From the NCBI GenBank assembly GCA_052145115.1, contig JBKQPG010000028.1, forward strand, positions 170,019 to 234,018: a stretch of 64,000 nucleotides of DNA. Direction: 5' to 3'. The translations under genes were made by a program, and so were the position numbers. The notes under the pieces were generated by a model that searched no databases, was not told the DNA's origin, and saw only the letters and a program-made list of their open reading frames with translations. Position 1 is the first letter of the stretch. Each line of letters begins with the position of its first letter. The DNA is from CAIVVT01 sp052145115 (GTDB taxonomy: Bacteria > Acidobacteriota > Terriglobia > Bryobacterales > Bryobacteraceae). This document shows positions 43,480 through 53,856 of this stretch, one piece after another.

Positions 43480-44820
43480 ATGTTAATCCAACGATTGCTC
43501 TTACTCTCACTTCCCTGCCTCGGCTTGTGGGGCCAGGAACCCCTGAGTCTGCAGGAGGCCGTCCACCAGGCTCTGGCGCGCCATCCGTCGATGGAAGCGG
43601 CCGCGGCGCGCGTTCACGCCGCCGAATCGCGCATCGCCGAGGCCCGCAGCGGCTGGATGCCTCGCGCCACTTACGCCGAGAGCTTCCAAAGCGGCGATAA
43701 CCCCGTCTATGTCTTCGGGGCCCTGCTGACCCAGCACCAATTCAGCGCCGCCGACTTTGACATCGGTCCGCTGAACCGTCCCAGCGCGCTGAACAACTTT
43801 CAATCGCAACTCAGCGTGGACCAGGTGGTCTACGATTTTGGCGCGACGCGCGGCGCGGTGCGATCGGCCCAACTGGGCCGCAAGATGAGCGAGCAGGACC
43901 TGCGTCGCGCCGAACTGGCGCTGATCGCGGCGGTCGCTCGAACCTATCACGGCGTGGCGCTCGCCGGACAGGGCCTGCAGCTGGCCGAAGAGTCGTTGAA
44001 ATCGGCGCAGGCGGACCTGGAGCGGGCGCGCACGCTGCAAAAAGCCGGCATGGCCACCGATGCCGACGTGCTCAGCGTGCAGGTGCATGCCGCGGCCATG
44101 GCTGAGTTTCGCGCGCGCCGTGAAGCCGACCTGCGCATCGCCCACGCCGCGCTAAACGAGGCCCTGGGGCTGCCGCTGGATGCGGAACACACCCTGACGA
44201 CGCCTCTCCGCGCTCCGCCGCCGGAACAGGAATCGGCCGCCGAACTGGAGCGCCAGGCCGCGTCTCGGCGTCCCGAGGTGCTTTCCGCGCGCCTGGGCCG
44301 CGAGTTCGCCGCCTCGCAGGAAGCAACCGCGAAATCCCAGTATTGGCCGGTGATCGGATTGCACGGCGTCTTTGAAGCTGATCGCCAGGATTTCTACTCC
44401 AAGGGTGGCGGCAACTGGATGTTCGCGGCCTCGGCGCGCTGGAACTTCTTCGACGGCAATCGCGCCCGCGCCACCGTGGCCGAGGCCCGCCATTTGAAGG
44501 AGGCTGCGGCCGCCACCGAAAAACAGCTCGATGCGGCGGTGCGCCTCGAAACTCGCCAGGCCGGCGCCGAACTGCAGGCCGCGCGCGAGCGAATCACCGT
44601 CACGGAGGATGCCGTCGCCCAAGCCGGCGAAAGCCTGCGCATCCTCCGCAACCGCTATTCGAACGGACTGGCCACGGTCACCGATCTGCTGCGTTCCGAA
44701 ACGGCCCTGGTGGAGGCCAGGACGCGCCGGCTCGCGGCGCTGTACGACTTGCGCGTCGCGGCGGTTCAACTCGACGCCGCCTCCGGCTCACTGAATGGAG
44801 ATTCTGATGTTCTCAAGTAA
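43480..44820 (+). CDS. TolC family outer membrane efflux protein
   Basis: A 446-residue outer-membrane channel subunit. A signal peptide (MLIQRLLLLSLPCLGLWG) is followed by two TolC repeats with alpha-helical barrels (PLSLQEAVHQALARHPSMEA) and the second-repeat signature RNRYSNGLATVTDLLRSE. It is first in an operon with the adaptor and RND pump and would supply the outer-membrane exit. Its 3' end overlaps the next gene by 14 bases. Confidence 0.95.
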   Translation: MLIQRLLLLSLPCLGLWGQEPLSLQEAVHQALARHPSMEAAAARVHAAESRIAEARSGWMPRATYAESFQSGDNPVYVFGALLTQHQFSAADFDIGPLNRPSALNNFQSQLSVDQVVYDFGATRGAVRSAQLGRKMSEQDLRRAELALIAAVARTYHGVALAGQGLQLAEESLKSAQADLERARTLQKAGMATDADVLSVQVHAAAMAEFRARREADLRIAHAALNEALGLPLDAEHTLTTPLRAPPPEQESAAELERQAASRRPEVLSARLGREFAASQEATAKSQYWPVIGLHGVFEADRQDFYSKGGGNWMFAASARWNFFDGNRARATVAEARHLKEAAAATEKQLDAAVRLETRQAGAELQAARERITVTEDAVAQAGESLRILRNRYSNGLATVTDLLRSETALVEARTRRLAALYDLRVAAVQLDAASGSLNGDSDVLK

Positions 44821-45970
44821 GACGTTGCCCCTCTATCCAACGCTCGCCCTGGCCGCTCTGCTGGCAGGCTGTGGCCCCGCTGCGGACCAGTCGAAAAGAG
44901 CCGAGCCCTCCGCGCCGCCGCTGGCCGTGCATGCTCAGCCGGCGGCCGTGGTCAACCTGCCGGAGACCTACGAGGCGACGGGCACGGTGCGGGCGCGCGT
45001 CACCACGCTGCTCTCGGCGCGCACCACCGGCCGCATCAGCGAAGTCCGCGTGCAGTCGGGCGACTCCGTGAAGGCCGGACAGGTGGTGGCCGTCCTCGAT
45101 GCCCGCGATCTCGAAGCCGCTTTGCGGCAGGCCGAGGCCGCTCACGCCGAGGCGCAGGATGCGCTGCCCGAAGTGGACAGCGCCGTCGCGGCCGCGCAGG
45201 CGCAACTGGAGCTGGCCGAAGCCACGTTCCGCAGAATGAAAATGCTCTTTGACGAGAAGTCGATCACGGAGCAGGAATTCGACGAGGCCCAGGCGCGTCT
45301 CAAGACCGCGCGCGCCGGCCGCGAAATGAGCCAGGCCAGGCGCCGCCAGCTCGAGGCCCGCATCCGCCAGGCCGGCGAAGGAGTGGCGCAGGCCAGACTG
45401 CAGGCCAGCTTCGCCCAGGTGACGGCGCCCTTCGCCGGCACGGTGATCGAACGCAAGGCCGAGCCCGGCATGTTGGCCTCGCCCGGGACGCCGATCGTGT
45501 CCCTCGAACAAAGCGGCGCATATCGTTTGGAAGCGGCAGTGGACGAAACCAAATTGGGCCGCATCCGCATTGGGACGCCGGCTCGCGTGGAGCTCGCCGC
45601 CTTCGACCGCCAAACGCCCGCGCGCGTCAGTGAGATCGTGCCTGCTCTCGATGCGCCTTCGCACAGCTTCACCGTGAAGATCGATCTGCCCGGCCAGCCG
45701 GGCTTGCGTAGCGGGTTGTTCGGCCGCGCGTTGTTCGAATTCGCAACGCGCCCGGCGCTCGTCGTCCCCGTGGCCGCGCTGGTCAGCGACGGCCAGGTGA
45801 CGCGGATCTACGTCGCCGATGGCGGCGTGGCCCGGGGCCGCCTGGTGTCGACGGGAGTGCGCGCCGGTGATCAGGTGGAAATCCTCTCCGGCCTCAGTGC
45901 CGGCGAGGTTGTGATCGCCGCTCCTCCGCCAGTCCTCAGCGACGGCGCGCGGATCGAGGTGCGGCCTTGA
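44807..45970 (+). CDS. RND efflux periplasmic adaptor (membrane fusion protein)
   Basis: A 387-residue HlyD/AcrA-type adaptor. The N-terminus is a lipoprotein signal ending LLAGC. Next come the lipoyl half-motif (GRISEVRVQSGDSVKAGQ), a long helical hairpin (about residues 95-190), the second lipoyl half (VTAPFAGTVIERKAEPG) and beta-barrel domains. The start at 44807 (MFSSKTLPL) is preferred because it begins the lipoprotein signal; 44795 is in frame. Its stop overlaps the pump's TTG start. Confidence 0.94.
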   Translation: MFSSKTLPLYPTLALAALLAGCGPAADQSKRAEPSAPPLAVHAQPAAVVNLPETYEATGTVRARVTTLLSARTTGRISEVRVQSGDSVKAGQVVAVLDARDLEAALRQAEAAHAEAQDALPEVDSAVAAAQAQLELAEATFRRMKMLFDEKSITEQEFDEAQARLKTARAGREMSQARRRQLEARIRQAGEGVAQARLQASFAQVTAPFAGTVIERKAEPGMLASPGTPIVSLEQSGAYRLEAAVDETKLGRIRIGTPARVELAAFDRQTPARVSEIVPALDAPSHSFTVKIDLPGQPGLRSGLFGRALFEFATRPALVVPVAALVSDGQVTRIYVADGGVARGRLVSTGVRAGDQVEILSGLSAGEVVIAAPPPVLSDGARIEVRP

Positions 45971-48900
45971 GCGTCCGCAATCTCGGGCTCGCCGGCCGCG
46001 TGAGTGCGGGCTGGATCAATTCGAAGCTGACGCCGCTGGTCATCGCCGCCTCACTGCTGCTCGGCGTTTTCTCGGTGTTGATGCTGCCCCGCGAGGAGGA
46101 GCCGCAGATCATCGTCCCGATGATCGACTTGTTCGTCCAACTCCCCGGCGCCTCGGCCCAGGAAGTCGAGCAGCGCATCACGCGGCCCATGGAAAAGCTG
46201 CTCTGGGAGATCCCCGGCGTCGAGTACATTTACTCCACATCCTCACCCGGCATGGCGCTGGTGATCGTGCGCTTCAAGGTCGGCCAGGACGAGGAGAAGG
46301 CGATCGTCCGCGTGAATCAGAAGATGTACGCCAACTACGACCTGATCCCGCCCGGCGCGACGCCGCCGCTGGTAAAGCCGCGCTCAATCGACGACGTCCC
46401 CGTGCTGGCGTTGACGCTCCACGCCAGACGCTACAACGATTTCGAACTGCGCCGCGTCGCCGCGCAATTGACTGACTCGATCAAGCAGGCCGCCGACGTC
46501 AGCGAAGTCAAAATCCTCGGCGGGCAGCGCCGTGAGCTGCGCGTCACTCTGGATGCGGGTCGGCTGTCCGCCTTTCAACTGACGCCCCTGCAGGTATTGG
46601 ACGCGCTCGGGGCCGCGAACCGGAAACTCCCCGCGGGCCGGGCCTCGGCGGGCAATGTCGAGACCGTGCTCGAAGTAGGCTCTTTTCTGCGCGACGCCGA
46701 GGAGGCGAAAAACCTGGTCGTCGCCGTTTCAAATGGGCATCCGGTCTATCTGCGCGAGCTCGCCAGCGTCGCGGACACCGGCGAAGAGCCCAGCCAGTAC
46801 GTTCAGTTCGCCGCCGGCAACAGCTTCGAGCCCGCCGTCACGCTCTCCATCGCCAAGCGTAAAGGCGCCAACGCCATCACCGTCGCGGACAATGTTCTGC
46901 GCCGCGTCGACGCCTTGAAAGGCAATCTTCTGCCGCGCGACATCGACGTGAGCGTCACGCGCAACTACGGCGAAACCGCGGCCGAGAAGTCGAATGAGCT
47001 GCTGTTTCACATGGGCATCGCCGTCGTCTCGGTCAGCCTGTTGATCGCGCTCGTGCTCGGCTTCCGTGAGTCGTTGATCGTCTTCACGGCCATCCCCGTG
47101 ACGCTCGCGCTCACGCTGACGGTCTTCTATCTCTACGGCTACACGCTGAACCGCATCACCCTGTTCGCACTGATATTTTCCATCGGCATTCTCGTCGACG
47201 ACGCCATCGTGATCCTCGAAAACATCGTCCGCCACGTCCGCATGGAACAAAACGCCGGCCGACCGCTGACGGAAGTTGCCGTGGAGGCCGTCGATGAGGT
47301 CGGCAATCCCACCATTCTTGCGACGCTCACGGTCATCGCCGCCATCCTGCCCATGGCCTTCGTCGGCGGATTGATGGGACCCTACATGCGGCCCATCCCC
47401 ATCGGCGCCACGGCGGCGATGGTCTTCTCTCTGCTCGTCGCCTTCATCGTCACGCCCTGGGCCGCCGTCCGTCTGCTGCGCCCGCACGCGCACTCCGGCC
47501 ACGAACACCGGGAGGACCTCCCGACCGTCTTCTATCGCCGCGTCATGGACCGTCTGATCCACGTCCGCCCTCTGCGCTACGGCTTTTTGACGCTGGTCGT
47601 CGCCCTGCTGCTCGGCTCGATGGCGCTGGTCTACGTCGCATTCGTCAAGGTGAAAATGCTGCCCTTCGACAATAAGAGCGAGTTCCAGGTCATCGTCGAC
47701 ATGCCAGCCGGCACGACGCTTGAAGAGACCGCGCGCGTGGCCCGTCAGCTCGCTGAAAAGACCTTCGAGCAGCCCGAGGTCGTGAATGTCCAGACCTACG
47801 CCGGCACGGCCTCGCCCTACAATTTCAACGGCCTCGTGCGGCACTACTACCTGCGCCGCGGATCCAATGTCGCCGACATTCAGGTCAACCTCAAGCCCAA
47901 GGACGAACGCCGCCTCGCCAGCCACGAAATCGCCAAGCGCGTCCGTCAAAGCCTGCTCTCCATCGCCCGCGCGAATCATGCGCGCATCAAGGTCGCCGAG
48001 GTCCCGCCCGGGCCGCCGGTGCTCGAGACGCTGGTGGCCGAGGTCTACGGCCCGGACAAAGACGGCCGCGAGAAGCTCGCCGCGCGCATTCTCGATATCT
48101 TCGACCATACCGACGGCGTCGTCGATGCCGACTGGTACGTCGAGGCCCCGCAACCCAGACAGATCTGGCATGTGGACCGCGAGAAAGCGGCGTTGAACGG
48201 CGTCAGCGTCGAGGACATCGCCCGGACCGTCTCAGTCGCCTCCGGCGGCGCCAGCGCCGGCCTGCTGCACATCGACAACGCCCGCGAGGACATCCCGATC
48301 ATGGTCCGCCTGGACCGCCCCGGGCGCAGCGACCTGGCGCGCCTCAAGCAGTTGAAAGTGGCCGGCAAGGGCGGCCTCGTTTCGCTTTCGGAACTGATTC
48401 GCGTCGACACCGGCGCCGTCGAGCGCAGCATCTACCACAAGAACCTGATGCCCGTCACCTACGTCACCGCCGACGTCGCGGGCAGCATGGAAAGCCCCGT
48501 CTACGCCATTCTCAAGCTCGGCCCGGAGATCGCGAAACTGCCGGTGGAAGGCGGCTATGAGATCGACCAGCTCACCGCGCATCAGCCCTTCGACGACTCG
48601 CGCTACGCCATGAAGTGGGACGGCGAGTGGCACATCACTTACGAAGTCTTCCGTGACCTCGGACTGGCCTTTGCCGCCGTGCTGGTCCTGATCTACGTGC
48701 TCGTCGTCGGCTGGTTCCAGAGCTTCTCCACGCCGCTCATCATCATGGCCGCCATCCCCTTCTCGCTCGTCGGCATCCTCCCCGCCCACGGCCTCCTGCA
48801 CGCGTTCTTCACCGCCACCAGCATGATCGGCTTCATCGCCGGCGCCGGCATCGTCGTGCGCAACAGCATCATCCTCGTCGATTTCATCGAACTGCGCCTC

Positions 48901-49179
48901 AGCCAGGGCATGCCGCTCGATAAGGCCGTCATCGACGCCGGCGCCGTGCGCTTCCGCCCCATGATGCTCACCGCCGCCGCCGTCATCGTCGGTAGCACCG
49001 TGATTCTTTTCGACCCCATCTTCCAGGGACTCGCCATCGCGCTGATGGCCGGCGAAATCGCCTCGCTGGCGCTATCGCGCGTCACCGTCCCGATCGTCTA
49101 TTACATCTTCCACGCCCGCTCCGGCAGCGAACCTGTTACGCTCCACGAGCATTACGAATCTGATCCCCAAGGAGACTAA
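45967..49179 (+). CDS. RND family efflux pump permease
   Basis: A 1070-residue inner-membrane proton-driven exporter with 12 predicted transmembrane helices and two large periplasmic loops. Signatures are MLPREEEPQIIVPMIDL, ERSIYHKNLMPV and the TM4 acidic motif GILVDDAIVILENIVRH. The conserved EEEP near the first loop is typical of the AcrB/MexB-like 'efflux RND permease' branch widespread in Proteobacteria and Acidobacteria. The substrate is not predictable. The start is TTG 45967 in a TTGA overlap with the adaptor stop. Confidence 0.96.
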   Translation: MSVRNLGLAGRVSAGWINSKLTPLVIAASLLLGVFSVLMLPREEEPQIIVPMIDLFVQLPGASAQEVEQRITRPMEKLLWEIPGVEYIYSTSSPGMALVIVRFKVGQDEEKAIVRVNQKMYANYDLIPPGATPPLVKPRSIDDVPVLALTLHARRYNDFELRRVAAQLTDSIKQAADVSEVKILGGQRRELRVTLDAGRLSAFQLTPLQVLDALGAANRKLPAGRASAGNVETVLEVGSFLRDAEEAKNLVVAVSNGHPVYLRELASVADTGEEPSQYVQFAAGNSFEPAVTLSIAKRKGANAITVADNVLRRVDALKGNLLPRDIDVSVTRNYGETAAEKSNELLFHMGIAVVSVSLLIALVLGFRESLIVFTAIPVTLALTLTVFYLYGYTLNRITLFALIFSIGILVDDAIVILENIVRHVRMEQNAGRPLTEVAVEAVDEVGNPTILATLTVIAAILPMAFVGGLMGPYMRPIPIGATAAMVFSLLVAFIVTPWAAVRLLRPHAHSGHEHREDLPTVFYRRVMDRLIHVRPLRYGFLTLVVALLLGSMALVYVAFVKVKMLPFDNKSEFQVIVDMPAGTTLEETARVARQLAEKTFEQPEVVNVQTYAGTASPYNFNGLVRHYYLRRGSNVADIQVNLKPKDERRLASHEIAKRVRQSLLSIARANHARIKVAEVPPGPPVLETLVAEVYGPDKDGREKLAARILDIFDHTDGVVDADWYVEAPQPRQIWHVDREKAALNGVSVEDIARTVSVASGGASAGLLHIDNAREDIPIMVRLDRPGRSDLARLKQLKVAGKGGLVSLSELIRVDTGAVERSIYHKNLMPVTYVTADVAGSMESPVYAILKLGPEIAKLPVEGGYEIDQLTAHQPFDDSRYAMKWDGEWHITYEVFRDLGLAFAAVLVLIYVLVVGWFQSFSTPLIIMAAIPFSLVGILPAHGLLHAFFTATSMIGFIAGAGIVVRNSIILVDFIELRLSQGMPLDKAVIDAGAVRFRPMMLTAAAVIVGSTVILFDPIFQGLAIALMAGEIASLALSRVTVPIVYYIFHARSGSEPVTLHEHYESDPQGD

Positions 49180-49182
49180 CTC

Positions 49183-49371
49183 ATGACCGTCGACCGTTAC
49201 CTGCGCCTCATCGCCGGCCTGTTCGTCCTGCTGAGCGTCGCGCTCGGCATGACCGTCAGCCCTTACTTCTACTGGTTCACGGCCTTCGTCGGCCTGAATC
49301 TCTTCCAATCCGCCTTCACCAACTGGTGCCCCATGATGGCCATCCTGCGAGGCCTCGGCGTCAAGGGCTGA
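49183..49371 (+). CDS. DUF2892 small inner-membrane protein
   Basis: A 62-residue protein with two hydrophobic segments (LIAGLFVLLSVALGM and YFYWFTAFVGLNLFQSAF) and the family ending NWCPMMAILRGLGVK. DUF2892 is the membrane part of YgaP-like rhodanese proteins and occurs alone after RND operons. It starts 3 bases after the pump stop. The conserved cysteine suggests a sulfur-related role, unproven. Confidence 0.88.
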   Translation: MTVDRYLRLIAGLFVLLSVALGMTVSPYFYWFTAFVGLNLFQSAFTNWCPMMAILRGLGVKG

Positions 49372-49759
49372 GCCCTTCGTCGGCCTGCCGCCCGGCCAGC
49401 AGCGCGGCCTGGTGCTCATACCTGCCATGGTTCAAGTGGCCTAGCCCGAATGTTTCACCACGATCGCAGCGAGGCGCGATGAGAGGGCTGCAGATACAAG
49501 GCGCGCGACGGGAGCCGCCCGCAGGCGTACTTGCCAGTACGTCGAGGACGGGGGGTGCCCTCTGGGCCTAGCGCAACGAAGTAGATGCGGCCCTATCGCG
49601 CGCCGCAGCCGATTGTTGGTGAAACATCCGGGCTGAGCCCTCGCCTCCACGCGCCTCACAATCCGAGTCTTACTGCGGCGGCAATGCCCCGCTTCCACAC
49701 CCGGAACGGCTCTCTCCACCGGGACGGTCCGTCCCTATAAGCCATTTATTTTGTTGGAC
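49372..49759. other. Intergenic region between efflux operon and tRNA-Ser
   Basis: About 390 bases without a protein gene. It contains the MITE-like element (49443-49634) and a perfect short hairpin (GGGACG/CGTCCC, 49721-49735). On the plus strand the hairpin is followed by an AT-rich stretch ending in TTTATTTTG, which might help end transcription of the efflux operon. It is not a textbook terminator because the T-run is 11 or more bases away. Confidence 0.45.
49443..49634. mobile_element. MITE-like inverted-repeat element (192 bp)
   Basis: The ends are an 18-bp inverted repeat with one mismatch: AGCCCGAATGTTTCACCA at 49443-49460 and its near-complement at 49617-49634. Inside, GGCTGC and GGCGCGCG on the left face CGCGCGCC and GCAGCC on the right, so nearly the whole unit can fold into a long cruciform. 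A perfect 6-bp hairpin CGTACT/AGTACG lies in the middle (49526-49541). There is no transposase frame. It resembles the non-autonomous palindromic elements with a GTACTTG..AGTAC core dispersed in many high-GC soil bacteria. Confidence 0.6.
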
Positions 49760-49853
49760 TGGCGGAGAGGCAGGGATTCGAACCCTGGGTAGAGGTTTAG
49801 GCCCCTACGACGGTTTAGCAAACCGCTGCTTTCGACCACTCAGCCACCTCTCC
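49760..49853 (-). tRNA. tRNA-Ser (anticodon GCU)
   Basis: On the minus strand the sequence forms a full class II tRNA: a 7-bp acceptor stem GGAGAGG/CCTCTCC, a D-arm, an anticodon arm CGGTTTGCTAAACCG with GCT in the loop, a long variable arm and a T-arm with GGTTCGAATCC. The discriminator base is G and the CCA end is encoded (49760-49762 on the plus strand as TGG). It decodes AGC/AGU serine codons. It is divergent from ribBA. Confidence 0.97.
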
Positions 49854-49899
49854 GCGAGGCAGGATGGTTCGTTCATCAGAATACCATAAGGCCTTCCGC

Positions 49900-49941
49900 G
49901 GCCCGCGCCATCGGCTCCCGCCGACTGGACGGCGCGGGACC
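49900..49941 (+). promoter_or_regulatory. Strong leader hairpin before ribBA
   Basis: CCCGCGCC (49902-49909) pairs perfectly with GGCGCGGG (49931-49938), enclosing a second stem TCGGC/GCCGA (49911-49924) with a 4-base loop. The structure ends about 25 bases before the ribBA ATG. It does not match the conserved FMN riboswitch aptamer, so a flavin-sensing role is not supported; it may affect translation or transcription generally. Confidence 0.4.
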
Positions 49942-49965
49942 CATCATGGAACATTAGAGCCAGGA

Positions 49966-51102
49966 ATGCCATTTTCTTCCATTGAAGAGGCACTTGCCGA
50001 GTTCCGGCAGGGCCGGATGGTGGTTGTCGTCGACGACGAGGATCGCGAGAACGAAGGCGATCTCACAGTGGCCGCCGAATTCGTCACGCCCGAGGGCATC
50101 AATTTCATGGCGCTGAACGGGCGCGGCCTGATCTGCCTGGCCCTCGCGCCCGAGATCTGCGATCAGCTCCAGTTGCCCTTGATGACCCGCCACAATACCT
50201 CCCAGTTCGGCACCGCCTTCTGTGAAGCCATCGACGCGGCCGAGGGCGTGACCACCGGCATCTCCGCCGCCGACCGGGCCCGCACCGTCCAGGTGGCGAT
50301 CCATCCCGATTCGCGCCCCGGGGATCTGGCCCGGCCGGGACACGTTTTCCCCATTCGCGCCCGCCGCGGCGGCGTGCTCGTGCGCACCGGCCAGACGGAG
50401 GCCGCGGTCGACCTGGCGCGCCTGGCGGGACTGCGGCCCGGCGGCGTCATCTGCGAGGTCATGAACGAGGACGGCACCATGGCCCGCGCGCCCGAATTGA
50501 AGGCCTTTTGCCTGCACCACGGCCTGAAGATGATCTCCGTGGCCGACCTCATCCGCTATCGCATGAAGCACGAGCGCATCGTCCAGCGTTCCGCCGAAGG
50601 CGTGCTCCAAACCGATCTCGGCGAGTTCCGCATTTACTCCTATCGCAGCTCCATCGATCCCGAAACGCACGTCGCGCTGGTTTACGGCTCTCCCTCCGAG
50701 CGGGAAGTTGCCCTCGTTCGCATGCACGCCCGCTGCACCTTCGGGGATGTATTCGGTTCCACCGAATGCGATTGCCGCGCGATTCTGCGCCGGGCCATGG
50801 AGCGCATCGTGGAAGAAGGCGCGGGCGTGCTGGTCTACCTGCACCAGAGCGGCTCCGGCGTGCGCCAGGGAGATCCTGAAACCGAGGGCGGCCTGCCGCG
50901 CCTTCTTTCCCACACCCGCGAGCACATGCACTACGCCTCCCCCGCCGGGCAGCGCCTGTTGCAACATGAAACCGGCATCGGCGCACAGATCCTCTCCGAT
51001 CTGGGGCTCACCCAAATCCGGCTGCTCACCAATCATCCCCGCCGCGTGGTCGGCCTGGAGGGCTTCGGCATCCAGATCGTCGGCCAGGCGCCGCTGGAGT
51101 GA
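49966..51102 (+). CDS. ribBA: Bifunctional DHBP synthase / GTP cyclohydrolase II
   Basis: A 378-residue riboflavin-biosynthesis protein. The N-terminal RibB half makes 3,4-dihydroxy-2-butanone 4-phosphate (VVVVDDEDRENEGDLTVAA, then TRHNTSQFGTAF). The C-terminal RibA half carries the zinc-cysteine motif CTFGDVFGSTECDC and the ending TNHPRRVVGLEGFGIQI. The ATG at 49966 is chosen because it gives the usual short N-terminus (MPFSSIEEALAEFRQG). No other rib gene is adjacent. Confidence 0.96.
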   Translation: MPFSSIEEALAEFRQGRMVVVVDDEDRENEGDLTVAAEFVTPEGINFMALNGRGLICLALAPEICDQLQLPLMTRHNTSQFGTAFCEAIDAAEGVTTGISAADRARTVQVAIHPDSRPGDLARPGHVFPIRARRGGVLVRTGQTEAAVDLARLAGLRPGGVICEVMNEDGTMARAPELKAFCLHHGLKMISVADLIRYRMKHERIVQRSAEGVLQTDLGEFRIYSYRSSIDPETHVALVYGSPSEREVALVRMHARCTFGDVFGSTECDCRAILRRAMERIVEEGAGVLVYLHQSGSGVRQGDPETEGGLPRLLSHTREHMHYASPAGQRLLQHETGIGAQILSDLGLTQIRLLTNHPRRVVGLEGFGIQIVGQAPLE

Positions 51103-51119
51103 GCCCCCCGCCGCCGCGC

Positions 51120-51125
51120 TATGAT
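51120..51125 (+). promoter_or_regulatory. Candidate -10 element for rpsU
   Basis: TATGAT (5/6 to TATAAT) lies 49 bases before the rpsU ATG, just after the ribBA stop. No convincing -35 is present at 16-18 bases, so the call is weak. Confidence 0.35.
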
Positions 51126-51157
51126 GGAGGTTGTTCGTTTGTCCGATCCCACGCCGG

Positions 51158-51166
51158 AAGGAGGTG
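51158..51166 (+). promoter_or_regulatory. Perfect Shine-Dalgarno of rpsU
   Basis: AAGGAGGTG, complementary to the 16S 3' end, ends 7 bases before the ATG at 51174. It is the strongest ribosome binding site in the window and fixes the rpsU start over the in-frame ATG at 51168, which falls too close to it. Confidence 0.8.
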
Positions 51167-51173
51167 AGTGCAA

Positions 51174-51371
51174 ATGGCGGAAGTCGTCGTCCAGGAGGGG
51201 GAAACCCTTGAAAGCGCATTGCGTCGCTTCAAGCGCAAGGTCCAGCAGGAGGACATCATCAAGGAGATCAAGAAGCACTCCCACTACATGAAGCCCGGCG
51301 AGCGCAAGCGCGTAAAAGCTGCTTTGGCGCGCAAACGGAATCGCAAAAAGCGGTCCCGGGACATGGACTGA
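51174..51371 (+). CDS. rpsU: 30S ribosomal protein S21
   Basis: A 65-residue, very basic small-subunit protein needed for initiation on natural mRNAs. MAEVVVQEGETLESALRRFK and KRVKAALARKRNRKKRS match bS21, with the usual Lys/Arg-rich C-terminus. The start is fixed by the strong Shine-Dalgarno. A stable hairpin follows 40 bases downstream. Confidence 0.97.
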   Translation: MAEVVVQEGETLESALRRFKRKVQQEDIIKEIKKHSHYMKPGERKRVKAALARKRNRKKRSRDMD

Positions 51372-51410
51372 CCGGAGTCCTGAACCCCTCACGGTTCGAG
51401 TTCTTGTTGA

Positions 51411-51447
51411 GAAGGGCGATCCAGCCGGCCAGGCTCGATCGCCCTTC
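51411..51447 (+). terminator. Stem-loop downstream of rpsU
   Basis: An 11-bp perfect stem (GAAGGGCGATC, 51411-51421, with 51437-51447) encloses a 15-base loop. It is placed where rpsU transcription should end, but no U-run follows (GTGCATTCTG), so it may instead protect the mRNA 3' end or act with Rho. Confidence 0.5.
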
Positions 51448-51532
51448 GTGCATTCTGCGGCGATTTAGGTTTTCTATGTATCTCCGTGAACGCCCGCCTG
51501 GCGCGGCCTGATAAAGTTCGTCTCAGGACCAG

Positions 51533-52294
51533 ATGGAAATGAGTGATTTTCTCAAAGGCAAGATCGCGGTGATCACCGGCGCCAGCCGCGGCCTGGGGCG
51601 GGCCATGGCGCTGGCGCTGGCCGAGTCGGGCGTGCGCCTGGCGCTGGTGGCGCGCGACGAAGCGAAGCTCGCCGAGGTCGCCGCTGCGGTGCGCGAAACC
51701 GGCGCAGAGGCGGAATGCTACCGCGTCGACGTCACATCCGAGGCCGAAGTGCTCGATCTGGAAGCCCAGGTCCGCCAGCGGTTCGGACGCGCGCAGATCC
51801 TCATCAACAACGCCGGCGTCAACCTGCGCAAGCGGGTCACCGATTTCACCTACCAGGAATGGCGCTACGTCCTCGACACGAACCTTACCGGCGCGTTTCT
51901 GATGTGCCGCAGCTTCGTTCCCCACATGCAGGGCACCGGTTACGGCCGCATCCTCAACATGACGTCCATCATGAGCCACGTCTCGCTGCCCGAGCGCATC
52001 GCCTACTCGTCTTCAAAGGCCGGGCTGCTGGGCCTGACTCGCGCCCTCGCCCTCGAGCTCGCCCCGGAGGGCATCACGGTCGTCGGCATCAGTCCCGGCC
52101 CCTTTGCCACCGAGATGAACACGGCGGTGGTCAACGACCCCGCCAAAAACGCCCAGTTCCTGCAAAGCATTCCTGTCGGGCGCTGGGGCCGCGTGGAAGA
52201 CATCGGCACACTGGCCCGCTTCCTGTGCTCCGAGGAGGCTTCGTTCATCACCGGCACCGACATCGTCATCGACGGCGGCTGGCTGGCGCGCTAG
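51533..52294 (+). CDS. SDR family oxidoreductase
   Basis: A 253-residue classical short-chain dehydrogenase. The cofactor motif is TGASRGLGRAMALALAESG, followed by NNAGVNLRK, catalytic serine in NMTSIMSHVSLPER, and YSSSKAGLLGLTRALALEL with the Tyr/Lys pair. The C-terminal PVGRWGRVEDIGTLARFL and DGGW resemble 3-oxoacyl-ACP reductases and sugar-acid 5-dehydrogenases (gluconate type). The exact substrate is open. ATG 51539 is an alternative start. Confidence 0.92.
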   Translation: MEMSDFLKGKIAVITGASRGLGRAMALALAESGVRLALVARDEAKLAEVAAAVRETGAEAECYRVDVTSEAEVLDLEAQVRQRFGRAQILINNAGVNLRKRVTDFTYQEWRYVLDTNLTGAFLMCRSFVPHMQGTGYGRILNMTSIMSHVSLPERIAYSSSKAGLLGLTRALALELAPEGITVVGISPGPFATEMNTAVVNDPAKNAQFLQSIPVGRWGRVEDIGTLARFLCSEEASFITGTDIVIDGGWLAR

Positions 52295-52347
52295 CTTCGG
52301 CGCAATCGCAAGCGCCCGGCCGATCCTGTAGACTCGATGGTTTACTC

Positions 52348-53823
<1,476 letters not shown>

Positions 53824-53856
53824 TGGCAATCGGCCCCGGGATAAAATAAGACAACA

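Noticed and set aside
46729..48171. 480-codon minus-strand frame inside the RND pump gene
   Set aside because: Asp/Gly/Val/Arg-rich antisense product with no recognisable domain; the plus-strand pump is complete.
49854..49965. FMN riboswitch upstream of ribBA
   Set aside because: The conserved aptamer segments (such as an AGGGCGGGG-type opening) were looked for and are absent; only a simple two-tier hairpin is present.
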